A stretch of 64,000 nt of DNA from Mastigamoeba balamuthi (taxonomy: Eukaryota; Evosea; Mastigamoebida; Mastigamoebidae), in NCBI GenBank assembly GCA_902651635.1, contig CACRSC010000134.1, forward strand, positions 124,001 through 188,000. The letters are read 5' to 3'. Shown in pieces: positions 47,034 to 56,858 of this stretch (position 1 is the stretch's first letter; each line of letters begins with the position of its first letter). The translations under genes and the position numbers were made by a program. Under the pieces are notes generated by a model. The model saw nothing but the letters and a program-made list of their open reading frames with translations. It did no database searches and was not told where the DNA came from.

Positions 47034-48406
47034 ATGGGGCACTCGCACTCCAAGACTTCCAAGGCTTCGTCGCCCGGCGGATCCGAGGCCGCCGCGCCTG
47101 CCGCGTCTTCTGCGCCCGCCGCCGCGTCGGCGCTCGCAGCTTCTGCAAAGGTTCAGATCCCCGCCCCTTCGTGTTGCACGTGGGGTTGGAAACCACCAGT
47201 GCCCTCCTCCATGGCGTGTGTGCCTGCTGCTGCAGCGCTGCTTGGGCGATTTTGAGGATCGCTGAGCCGCGTCCCCTCCCTCACCCTTTCTCAGAAACCG
47301 AGGCCCCCGCTGGTGGGCGAGTCGACGCTGGCGACGGACGAGGAGATGGAGTGGTTGTGGCACGAGATCGGTGACGGCCTGGCCGGCGGCTGCTCTGAGG
47401 TGCCGCTGTACTCGCGGATGCCCAAGTCCAACGTCGCGGCCATCATGGAGAAGCCCAAATGTGCGCTCGCCCCCTGCGGTTCCACTTTGTCCTCACGCGT
47501 GCGGCAACGCAGCGCCCTCGACTTCGCCTGCCCCCGAGGCTGCTGCGGCGGCGGCGTCTGCGTCGCCCACGCCCCCGCCGCCGGAGGAGAGCGAGGAGGC
47601 CAAGGGGAATAAGTGCTGGAGGCTGCTGTACGCGAGCGAGAGGAACGGGCGGAGCTTCATGCGACTGCGCCAGGCCGTGGTCGCCGAGGGACGCTGCATC
47701 GTCCTCGTCACCGACGCTTCCCACAAGGCCCTCTTCGGCGGGCTCGTCGACACTCTGCTCGAGAGTTCCTCTGTTCGATTGTTCTGCACATGGTCATTGC
47801 TGTGTTCTCATGATGGCAAACCCCCAGAGGTTCTACGGGTCGTCGGACACGTGCGTGTTCAGCCTCAGGCCCAACAAGGCGCTGTACAAGACGACGGGCT
47901 ACAACGAGAACTACCAGTTCTTTAACCACAAGGTGCACGGGGACATGTCTAAGGAGGGCGAGTCGTTCTACGGCCTTGCCATGGGTGGCCAGCTCAACTT
48001 CTTTGCGTGGGCATTTGACGAGAACCTGGAGCACTGCTCGTGCAAGGCACATCCTCCGTCTTTTTCAGTCTTTTCCGGGTCTCTGACATTTCTTCAGGGA
48101 TACCCGAAGAACTCGACGTACGGATGCCCGCCGCTGGCCGGGGGGCCCCAGGGAGGCGACTTCGCTCTCGGCGACGTGGAGGTATGGTGCGTGGAGGACC
48201 CGCCCAGGGAGCAGCACATCCTCAGCCTGCTCGTGCGCAAGCGCAAGGCTGCCGGTGAAGCCGTTCTTGGGGAGGGCTCTGCCATCGACAGGGAGCTCAT
48301 GTCGATGGCCGGCCACCAGTTCTACTCGGAGCAGCTTGTGGAGCCCACTGCATCCGGAAAGAAGGAAGACGAGGTGCCTCCGAAGTGCTCCGAACTACGC
48401 GGATGA
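47034..48406 (+). CDS. TLDc-domain protein with an N-terminal myristoylation-type start
   Basis: The start MGHSHSKTSK fits the N-myristoylation pattern (Gly2, Ser6, Lys). After an Ala/Ser-rich linker and short introns comes the TLDc domain: CSEVPLYSRMPKSNVAAIM, CWRLLYASERNGRSFMRLRQ, IVLVTDASHKALFGGLVD, TCVFSLRPNKALYKTTGYNE and the glycine-rich FYGLAMGGQLNFFAW. It ends with DFALGDVEVWCVED, the usual closing strand. The C-terminal tail of about 60 residues is charged. TLDc proteins such as OXR1, NCOA7 and MEAK7 bind the V-ATPase and protect against oxidative stress. MEAK7 is also myristoylated, so a membrane-bound MEAK7-like role is plausible, though I see no EF-hand part. A second TLDc gene lies about 2.5 kb downstream on the other strand. 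Confidence 0.85.
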
Positions 48407-48561
48407 GATTCAAAGCAAAGATAGGTGCATTCAAGTCTCAAAAATCGACCGCAGAGCGGAGAGCTTTGCGGTATCTGACTCGCCGCTCCTTATCGCGGCA
48501 GAAGCGAGCAAGTACGTGCGCTCCAGTGCCGTGTCCTTGCTGACGACCCCTGTAACGCCCC

Positions 48562-49829
48562 TCAGTAATGGCACATTCGGTCACGGAACTCACGAGCCAC
48601 GACGGAAGCGAGCTTGCTGTTGTCGATTACGCCTGCTTGGAAGCACGCCGAGGCGACTCCGAGTATCTCCAGCCACCCCACTTCGCCTGCGGCAGCAGTC
48701 CTGTCCGAGCGCCTCGGGCTTGGTTCCGACGGAGTTGGCTTGGGGACCGGGATGGGGGCCGGGGAGCGGCCGTCGCCGGAGTAGTCGCTGTCGGTCATTT
48801 CGTCGTCGTACCACATCTGCCCCTCCGGGGGCTTCTCCGACTTGGCCCCGTACACGGACCTGTACTGCTGGCAGGTCCTGCAGTGCGCCGCCTTCAGCTG
48901 GGGTGTCGCGAAATCCCTTCCACACAAGCACGTGTAGGGGTTCCGGTCTCCCAGCTGGCGTCAGGTCTGCCGTTAACATGCAAGGTATTGCATATTCGGA
49001 TGTTCGGACATCTGCGTCTTTGGGCGTCGGTCCGAACGTCCTGCTGCCGCGGTGGCACCTCCAGTTCCTCTGGTAGCTACTCGCGGCATGACCACGTGTC
49101 AAACGGTATTCGCGTATGCTTTGTTCGCACCATCTCGAGCACAGTGCCCCGTACTTCGGGAAGGACAGCGGGACCATGACCTTGAACTGCCCGACGTGGT
49201 CTGCTTGGATGAACTTAGATCGGATCGGTACTGACGCCAAATACCATCGATGATCGGGTGCCCTGCGAACCGCGGGCACATTGGCTTCCCGCATGAGGCG
49301 CAACGTTTCGCGACTAAGGTCACGCCCACAGTGGGCGCTGCAGCCTGCTGCAACGGCGCCGGAGTCACGCGCGGGTCCACTGGTCCCTGGGCACGTGGGG
49401 TTGTGGGCGGGGGCGCCTTGGGGCCGCAGAGCTCTGCCAGCCTCTGCGACCCCAGCTCAACCTCGTCGTCGAGGGTGTCATTCGGCATCACAGCTGAAAC
49501 ACACACTCAGAACAGCAAACCAACCCAAGCACAGCTATCGAATACCGGGGGCGACCGGTGATGAAACCCCGGTGGACGGGTCCATGGCCCGCGGGGGCAG
49601 GCGTATCATCGACGGGGCGACAGATTCCCAGTTCCTGGAAACGTGACCTATCACGTCCTCCCACTGGAAAAACTGCAGTGAGCCGCGTCCGTGTCAATTG
49701 ACGGGCGCGCACCTTGGAGAACACCGTGCCGTTGGGGTCCCTCCAGAACGTCTTCATGTCCGTGCTCCAGTCGTGGCCCAGGGTCCACTGCTCGCCGTTG
49801 TGGACCACCAGCAGGACGCTGTCGTTCAT
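48562..49829 (-). CDS. Zinc-finger protein, family not recognised
   Basis: The start is MNDSVLLVVHNGEQWTLGHD. Exons join at gtgcg, gtcgc and gtcag donors into text such as TFWRDPNGTVFSKFFQWEDV and AVMPNDTLDDEVELGSQRLA. A first Cys cluster reads RCASCGKPMCPRFAGHPIID with later Cys and Trp (GALCSRWCEQS). A second, YTCLCGRDFATPQLKAAHCR followed by TC, resembles a C2HC or C2H2 finger. The tail is acidic and Pro/Ser-rich (DEMTDSDYSGDGR) and ends with a helix (ASVVAREFRDRMCHY). The exon joins between 48930 and 49070 are uncertain. A nucleic-acid or protein-binding regulator is the most I would infer. Confidence 0.6.
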
Positions 49830-49936
49830 CTGTCGGATCCTCAGGAATTAGGAGTCTGAACTAAAGTGACGCAACGCAGGCAAAAGGGTGTGACAAGGAA
49901 ATTTCTGGGATCTGTGTTCCAGATATCCTGCGCCGC

Positions 49937-50676
49937 CTAGTCTACGAAAAAGAACGTGTTGTTGGAGATCCCCAGCTCAGCGAGCGTTCGGTCCATGTCG
50001 GTGTCCGCGAACTTGCGCTTGTTGCTGCCGCCGTACTCGCCGGTGGCGATCGAGAGCTTGTGCGGCGCCATGCCCGACCTCAGGCCGAGGTAGCGCCGCA
50101 TGTCCTTGAGCGTCTCGTCCGGCGACAGCAGGAACAGCATCAGCGTCTCGCCGCTGTTGGTGACGCGCAGCCCCGTCATCCTCGCGAACAGCACGAGCGG
50201 GTAGAGCTCCAGCCTCGGACTGTTGAGCGCCCCGTGCGGAACGAACAGCCGAACGACAGGAGGACCTCCACCGTACCTGCAAGTGCTCAGCACACCGAAT
50301 GCCGTCGGGTATGCCCTTACACGGCCTGCAGGTAGCGCCACACCGACACGGGGACCCCGAAGACGTCGCGCCCCTCAGCGAGACCCGGCGTCAGAACCCC
50401 GTTTTCCTGTTCACCGAGCGGGTCTCAGCACGGTACCGTGATGACCGGGGGGGAAGGGAGGCGCTCGGGTACGGCGATTATGGAGGTGTTGTCGATGGGG
50501 CCTGGCCGGGGGACGTCCTGCGGTGCGCCCGACGGGTAGCCGGTGTAGGCGCACCAGTGGTTCCACCACTGGGCGCAGACGAGCACACAGACCTGGTCGA
50601 TGCGCACGGTGAAGGCGCGCACGAGGGACTGGACGCTCTCCCGCTCCACGGCACGTCGCGCCTCAGCTTCTGCCAT
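49937..50676 (-). CDS. Stand-alone DUSP and ubiquitin-like domain protein, no protease domain
   Basis: Three exons, with introns of 30 nt (50407-50436) and 44 nt (50277-50320), give 221 residues in frame. A DUSP domain comes first: VCVLVCAQWWNHWCAYTGY, then the PGPIDN signature, VLTPGLAEGRDVFGVPVSVW and an HG-containing strand (VVRLFVPHG). A ubiquitin-like domain follows (LELYPLVLFARMTGLRV, ETLKDMRRYLGL, DMDRTLAELGISNN, FFFVD). This is exactly the N-terminal order of USP4, USP11 and USP15 deubiquitinases, but the reading ends at the UBL and no Cys or His protease boxes follow within the gene. The start MAEAEARRAVER is preferred; an in-frame upstream ATG at 50808 would add 44 residues. Confidence 0.85.
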
Positions 50677-50866
50677 GGATTCGCAACCTGTCGCACGGGC
50701 ACTCAGGTTGATACACAGCTGTGTTGTGCGGGAGATACCTTTTTTGCTCCCGATTAAGACCGAATATCTCACAAGATTCAAAACATGAATCAACTGAATC
50801 TCATGCACCCCAACGGTGCTTTTGGCGCCAAAGAGGTTCCGGTTTATTACATATAAGTATTGCCAT

Positions 50867-53800
50867 CTAGTTGGTCACTGCCCAGACTTCGACGTCCGCC
50901 ACGGTGAAGTACTCGCCGTCCCTCGACTCGGTCAGCACGCCTCCCTCGTAAGAGCGCCGGAGGCATCTGCTGCTTGCGTTCCTGTCCGCGTTGCTGGCCA
51001 CGTGCAGGTCGTACCCGCGTATCCCGAACGACGGCCCGTACAGCGAGTGGCAGTGCAGCGCGTACTGCGGGCTCGTGCACACGCACACGCGCCTGTCGGT
51101 CAGGTTGAAGACGAATGCCTGCGGGTCGTTCACGTAGTTTCCAGACTTCCACGCCGCGTGGGCGTAGCCTCCAAAGACGCCTTGTGGTTGTGCTCAGACC
51201 CTTTCAGTGTCAGGAGGAGGAGGACGTACGGTTCTCTGTGTCACGGACGAGGGTTATTGTCGGGCCGCAGTCATCGCAGTTCTTGTGGAACGCGATGCCC
51301 TGGAACCCGTCGCGGCTGCCCCGCCACAGGCAGGTCCACGCCGAGGGCATCTGCTTCTCCGTGGCCGCGTAGTACCAGCTGACCATCTCGGCTTGCCGTT
51401 CGTCTCCCAGCAGCACGGTGGACCCGGGGAACAGCGCAGCCAGGGAGTGCGTCAACATCGTTGCTGCTCACAGGCGTTCAGAACAGCAGAGGCGCGCACA
51501 GGCTCACCGTCAGCGAGATTCTTGTCGGACAGGGTCGCTCCCGAGAGATTGGTGCCGTTCAGGTGCGCATCACTAAGGTCGGCATCTCGCAAATCCATAT
51601 CGGACAGGTCGACATTGCTCAGGTCGGTTCCCTTGAAGCAGGTCCCTGCGCCAAAGGTGGTCACCCGCTTGTCGCGTTGCGGTCTCGATTGCGCACCCAC
51701 AAGGTTGCATCCAGATAGATGGGAGCCGGACAGGTTGGCGCCGCTAAAGTCGACAAAGCTGAGGTCGAACCCCGAGAAGTCCCTGTTGCTCAAGTCTGTG
51801 TTGGCGATCTTGGCTCCCGCGATGACGGCGCCATTCAGGCATACTCCCGACATAATGGAGCCGCTCAAGTCCGCCTGCGAGAGGTCCAATCCCGACATAT
51901 CCACACCAGAGAGGTTCGAGTCCTTGAGGACGACAGACTTGAGGCAGCAGCCTGTAATTCTCGTTCAGATGAGGTTCCTAAGTCAGGAGGTGTACCAGTG
52001 AAGGAGGAGCCGGAGAGGTCGGCACCGGTGAGGACTGTGCCGATGAGCTTCGAGCCATTGAAGTCGGCGTTGGAGAGGTTGCAGCCCGACAGGTTTGCCA
52101 ATGTGAGGCAGCAGTTACGGAGCTTCAGTCCGTGAAGATCTCTGCCGGAGAGGTTGACTTGGCTCAGGTCAGAGTCCTCAAGGTTCTGCGGCAGCTCCTC
52201 CCCGAGCAGCGCCCCAGCGAGCGTCGCGCCTCTGCGCCCAATGCGTCGTAAGTGAACTCGCTCGCTCGCCCAGAGAACACTGCGAGCACTATCGGTGTAC
52301 CTGAAGTCGGCGTCGTGGACGATGGTGTTCCTCAGGTCGGTTTGTGTCAGGTCCATTCCGCGGAGAACCATTCCCGTGAGGTCCGCGCCCTCGAGGGTGG
52401 CCTTCCTCAGCACCGTGTTCTGCCCCACGATGGCTTTGCAGAGGGCCACCTTGTTCATTCTCGCCCCCTCGAGGGTCGCTCCGATAAGAGACGTTCCTAC
52501 GAGGTCCGCGCTGCGCAGGTCCGCGCCGCTGAGGTCAACGCCGTCGAGGTTGAGGCACTTCAGGCAGCTCTGGAACGAGAGGTTGGCGCCCTTGAGGACT
52601 GTCGTGCTGTCCAATTTGGCGTCGGTAAGGACTGCGTTCTGGAGGTTGGCATTCTCGAGGACGGCCCCTGTGAGCTTCGCCCCCCGCAAGTTCGTGCCGC
52701 TGAGGTCCGAGCCCGTCAGGTCGACCCCGCGGAGGTCGCGCTCCGACAGGTCTGCCCCACGGAGCACGCAGCCGCGCATGCCCTCGGCCGGCAGCTGCGC
52801 GCCGTCGAGGATTGCGGAGCGCAGGTCCACGTCGTCCATGATGGCGCCTGCCAGCACAGAGCAGCGCAGGTCGGCGCCCGCCAACGAACAGCGACTGAGC
52901 GTTACCAGCTTGACCATCTCGGACGTCGCAAGGGCCTCCGCGGCGCCGCGGCTGACGACGGTCGCGGAGCCCGAGCAGACAGCGAAATTGACCATCAGCG
53001 TGCGCTCGAAGTTGCAGTCGCGGACCTCGCACGCGTCCATGCGCGCCCTGACCATGTCGACGCCGGAGCCGAATACGACGCCCGTGAGCTCGGAGCTGCG
53101 CCAGAACGACCCCGCCAGGCACGAGCAGTCGAACGAGACGTTCTGCAGCTTGCAGCCGTCGAACAGCGCTGACCGCAGCGCGCAGCTGGAGAAGACGCTG
53201 TTCCTGCAGGACCACCCGAACGGGATCCTGACCATGCGCATGTCGGCCTTGCTGACGCGGCAGCTTACCATGCCGGCCCGCGGCAGCGTCGCGCAGCGCA
53301 GGTCGCACGACACGAGCTCTACGTCGGACCACTGGCCCCAGTGCTTCATGTCCGCGCCGGCCAGGCGGCACTCGACCAGCCGCGTCCCGGGGCCGAAGTC
53401 GACCCACTCGTCGCCGCCCGCCGCGCGGGGCTCCACGAGCGAGGTCTTCCTGTCCTCGGGCATCCCCGACGTGGGCAGCGGCGCGCCGAAGTTGCAGGCG
53501 GTGAGCGTCGTGCCCGTGAACGAGACGCGCGAGAGCCTGCAGGAGCTGAAGTCGCAGTCGCGGAGGTCGCAGTCGCGGAAGAACCACGAGCGCATCTCGC
53601 CCTCGCACTCGGCAAAGCGCACGCAGCACGACTTGAGCTCGACGCCGCAGCAGGCCTCTGGGGACGCCGGCAGGTGCTGGAGCGCGGGGCCCAGCCCGGC
53701 GACCTCCTCGAGCCTGGCGCCCGCGAGGTCCGCGACCGAGACCGAGACGACGGCCTCGAGGACCGTGCGGCGCATGGTGGCCTTGCGCAGCACGACGCCG

Positions 53801-54702
53801 TCCATCCTGCAGCCGCGCAGCACAGTGTCCTCGAGCAGGCACCCCACGAAGCTGGCGCCCGTCAGGTCCGCCCCCGTCAGGTCCGCGTCTGTCAGGTCCG
53901 AGCCGTCGAACACGCAGCCATAGAGCGCCAGCCCCGCGAGCCTCGCCTTGCGCAGCGAGCACCCGGCCAGCCTCGCGCCGTCGATCGAGGCGACCCGCGT
54001 CATGTCCGCCCCCCCGAGGTCGTGCCCGCTCAGGTCGCACCCCCTCAGCGCCACGCCGTCCCACGGCGCCTCCTCTTCGCGAGAACGAAAATGAAAACGT
54101 CACGGGTGGCGTAAGGGTGATGTGGCGTGACGTGGCGCACCGAGCAGGGTGATGAGGGTGCCCGAGAGGCAGCAGCCCTCGAGCGACTTGGCGGCGACGT
54201 CTGTCAGGACGAACCCGCGCAGGTCGGCGCCCGCAAAGTCGGCCCCCCTGACGTCGGCCGCCGCCATGTCCGCGCCGCGCAGGTCGGCCCCGCGGAGCCT
54301 CGCCCCGCGCAGGTCGCAGCGGGCGAGGTCGGCGCGCGCCAGTACGGCGCCGTCCTGCGCGCGGAGCCCGCGGAGGTCGAGCTGCCGCAGGCGGGCGCCG
54401 GGCATGTAGAGGCCGCCCCGCTCGGGCGCCGCCGCGACGCGGACCTCGTGCTCGTCGGCGTCGTTGAGCAGCGGGGCCAGCGCGGGCTCGGCGGGGACGA
54501 GCGCCGCGGCGAGGTACGAGCGCGCGATGGCGTCGGTGGCGGCCGAGCGCGGGGCGAGGTCGGCGGCGGTCAGCCTGGGGAGGCCGTCGAACGCGGCGCC
54601 CGCAGAGAGCAGCGCGGCCGCGGCCGACGTGAAGTCGCGGCCCAGGACGAGGTCGCGGACGGGCTGGGCCAGGGGCTGGGCGGTGGCAGCGGGCGTGGCC
54701 AT
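50867..54702 (-). CDS. Giant pentapeptide-repeat protein with C-terminal TLDc domain
   Basis: About 1,200 residues from MATPAATAQPLAQPVRDLVL. After a helical lead of about 110 residues, pentapeptide repeats A(D/N)LxG run for some 850 residues (ADLRGADMAAADVRGADFAG, VDLSGADLRSADLVGTSLIG, ANLSGCNLSNADFNGSKLIG). They are broken by a less regular middle rich in Cys, Phe and Trp. Such repeats fold into a right-handed square beta-helix, here perhaps some 40 coils. The C-terminal 200 residues are a TLDc domain: WTCLWRGSRDGFQGIAFHKN with CGPTITLVRDTE, then a GGYAHAAWKSG-type segment, NDPQAFVFNLTDRRV and the closing FTVADVEVWAVTN. Four introns of about 45-100 nt are phase-consistent. Function is unknown. 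Its 5' end is divergent from the sirtuin gene, 291 bp away. Confidence 0.9.
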
Positions 54703-54993
54703 GCGTGGTGTGCGTGTGGTGTTGCGATGTGGGGCGGATCGCGTTGCATGGCGGGCGCTGATGGAGGCCGGGGGTGACTCAGGGAAAACGGGTCGTGACG
54801 TCGACTGCGCAGATATTTCCCTCCGCCTGGGGGGTGCAATGGTCTTCGCCGAACAGCCGGGGGCGCGTCTATTCTCCGACCGGCGCGACGATCAAGTGGT
54901 CCCCTGGTGATGTCAGGAAATCAGGGCGGCCTCTAAGTACGGAGATTGCATTCAGTTTACAAGAAAACCAGAAGCAATTTACTGTCGGGTCCA
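54703..54993. promoter_or_regulatory. Divergent promoter region
   Basis: These 291 bp separate the start codons of the minus-strand pentapeptide gene and the plus-strand sirtuin, and must contain promoters for both. No clear TATA box or repeated motif was seen. Confidence 0.4.
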
Positions 54994-56664
54994 ATGTCCG
55001 TAGAGTCCTCCGCATTCTTCAGCAGGCGCGAGGCTGCCCACGGAGTCCTCTGCGCCGCAGAGCAGTGGCCACTCCCGGCCCTTGTCTCTGAGTGCAGCAA
55101 GCCGGCACGTGCGGACCAGGGCAACACGCGTCCGTCCCACGAGTTCTGCGACTCTGACGCAGGTACTCGGTTCTCGACGTTGCTCATTGCCTAAACGCCG
55201 CTCTCCCCCCTCGTGGTCTCCAGTGCTACGCGCGAAGGTGAAGGTGGTTGCGGATCTGATGACCAAGGCCAAGAAATGCGTGGCGTACTGCGGGGCAGGG
55301 CTCAGCACTGCCAGCGGCATTGCCGACTACGCGACCAACCCGGAGCACACCATCTCCACAGCGACCACGAGGGTAAACAACCCGTATGACGCCAAGCCCA
55401 CGAGGGCGCACGGCGTCCTGGCAGCGCTCCACAGGGCGGGCTTCGTCGCCGAGTGCGTGCAGCAGAACCACGACGGGCTGCCACAGAAGGCTGGGTTCCC
55501 CCAGGAGGCTGTGAACGAGGTGCGCTCACTGGGCAGAAGACAAGTGCTTGACTGACACGGCGCTGCGATGCGATGCAGATTCACGGGTCGTGGTACGATC
55601 CGTCGAACCCGGTGGTGCAGTTCAACGGCAGCCTCAGGTCCGACCTGTTCCACTGGCTGTGCGAGACCGAGAGTACTTTCGACATGTGTCTCTGCTTGGG
55701 CACCTCACTGTCCCACATGGTACACTGCCCTTCGCCGCAGTACCGCCCATCGGCCAACGTCTTGCGTCCTCAGAATGCTGACCGCGTTCCCACGACCATC
55801 GCCAACAAGTACAAGAGGAACATCGGACTCGGGACCGTGATTATCAACCTGCAGCAGACTCTGCTGGACGAGGTGTCGACAGTCCGCATCTGGGGGAAGC
55901 TCGACGACGTGTTTGTCTTACTTGCAGAGGAGCTGCATCTCGGGGACGTGTCGCCCGTGCGCCCCGTTGCACCCGAGGGCGAAGTCTTCCACGTGCCGTA
56001 CAATGCCCGGGGGAAGCGCGACGAGAGCGTCCGTATGCAGCTCGACCTCCGCGAGGACGCCGAGCTCGAGGTCGTGCACAAGGGAGCCATCAACTTCGGC
56101 AAGATCGGGAAGGTGGTCGGGAGGACGCCAGAGGGAGACATCATGATTTCGTTCAACACCCTGCGTCCCCTAGTCCTCGGCAGCTGGTGGACAATCTGTG
56201 CCACCGCCGGGTCAATCAAGCAGCTCCCCGTTGTCAATGTCGGGGCTGTCGTGTGGAACAAGGGGGACGCGTCTCCCGAGATACCCAAGCCCGTGGACCC
56301 AGCAGAGGGAGAGATCCTCGAAGTCATTCAGTCCCACAGGGTGGCGGACGACGGCGAGCACGAATGGCGCCTGGCGTTGTCGAAGAGGAGTTGCAGGGCT
56401 GTGCGCCAGGTGCTATGGAAGCTGCCGCCGTGGTGCGGGGGTGCGGACCAGGTCAAGTCGTTTGATGCGCCCTTCGTTCTGGAGTTCAGGACCAAAGGAG
56501 AGCTCGCATTCGCGGTCGGGGCTGACGTGATCCTCAAGACGCCGTGGAGTGGGTGCACGTTATCTGTCAGCCACCAGGTGGCCTACGACATTGGAGACGA
56601 CGTGAAAACCACAGCAGTGCCCTTCACAGAGGCCGAGAGACCCACCGAGTGTGTGATTGCGTGA
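54994..56664 (+). CDS. Divergent sirtuin (Sir2-type) with a C-terminal extension
   Basis: Three exons (introns 55163-55223 and 55520-55578) give 516 residues from MSVESSAFFSRREAAHGVL. Sirtuin motifs are in order: CVAYCGAGLSTASGIADYA (NAD loop), CVQQNHDGLPQKAGF (usual QNID is QNHD), the catalytic His in NEIHGSWYDPSNPV, CLCLGTSLSHMVHC, and GTVIINLQQTLLD with IWGKLDDVFVLLAEEL. The four zinc Cys that normally follow the catalytic His are absent. This fits a protist group of sirtuins with HGSWYDPSNPV, as I recall it. About 230 residues follow the core, including a KOW/SH3-like stretch (INFGKIGKVVGRTPEGDIMI). NAD-dependent deacylation is the expected reaction, but the substrate cannot be told. The stop is 8 bp from a tRNA gene on the other strand. 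Confidence 0.88.
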
Positions 56665-56672
56665 AATAAAAA
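56665..56672. terminator. Overlapping AATAAA (plus) and Pol III T-run (minus)
   Basis: On the plus strand aataaa at 56665-56670 directly follows the sirtuin stop codon. On the minus strand the same bases give TTTTTATT, with the five T at 56672-56668 directly after the tRNA 3' end. One 8-bp stretch thus fits both a polyadenylation hexamer and a Pol III terminator for convergent transcripts. Confidence 0.65.
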
Positions 56673-56744
56673 TGGTCCCACCAGGTATTGATCCTGGAAC
56701 CCTCGACACGTCAAGTCGATGTGATGCCACTACACCATGAGACC
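56673..56744 (-). tRNA. tRNA, anticodon GAC (Val by codon table)
   Basis: The 72-nt minus-strand sequence folds fully. The acceptor GGTCTCA pairs with TGGGACC, plus discriminator A. The D arm has an intact GG (TGGTGTAGTGG, also the A box). The anticodon stem TCGAC/GTCGA has loop TTGACGT. The T stem CCAGG/CCTGG has loop ATCAATA, so position 54 is A, not T. The anticodon at 56710-56712 reads GAC, which pairs with GUC valine. Eukaryotic valine tRNAs normally start with A, C or T at 34, and the first 18 bases resemble eukaryotic tRNA-Gln. No intron. A TTTTT terminator follows directly. Confidence 0.85.
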
Positions 56745-56858
56745 ATTGACAATAAATTGTTTTTGCATTGTTCATATAAACCGCCTGGTTCTGGGAAAGC
56801 ACCCGGCTTTGCTGGGTTTTGCGTGAGGGAACCCAACAGTTTTGAAGGCGTCTCTGGA

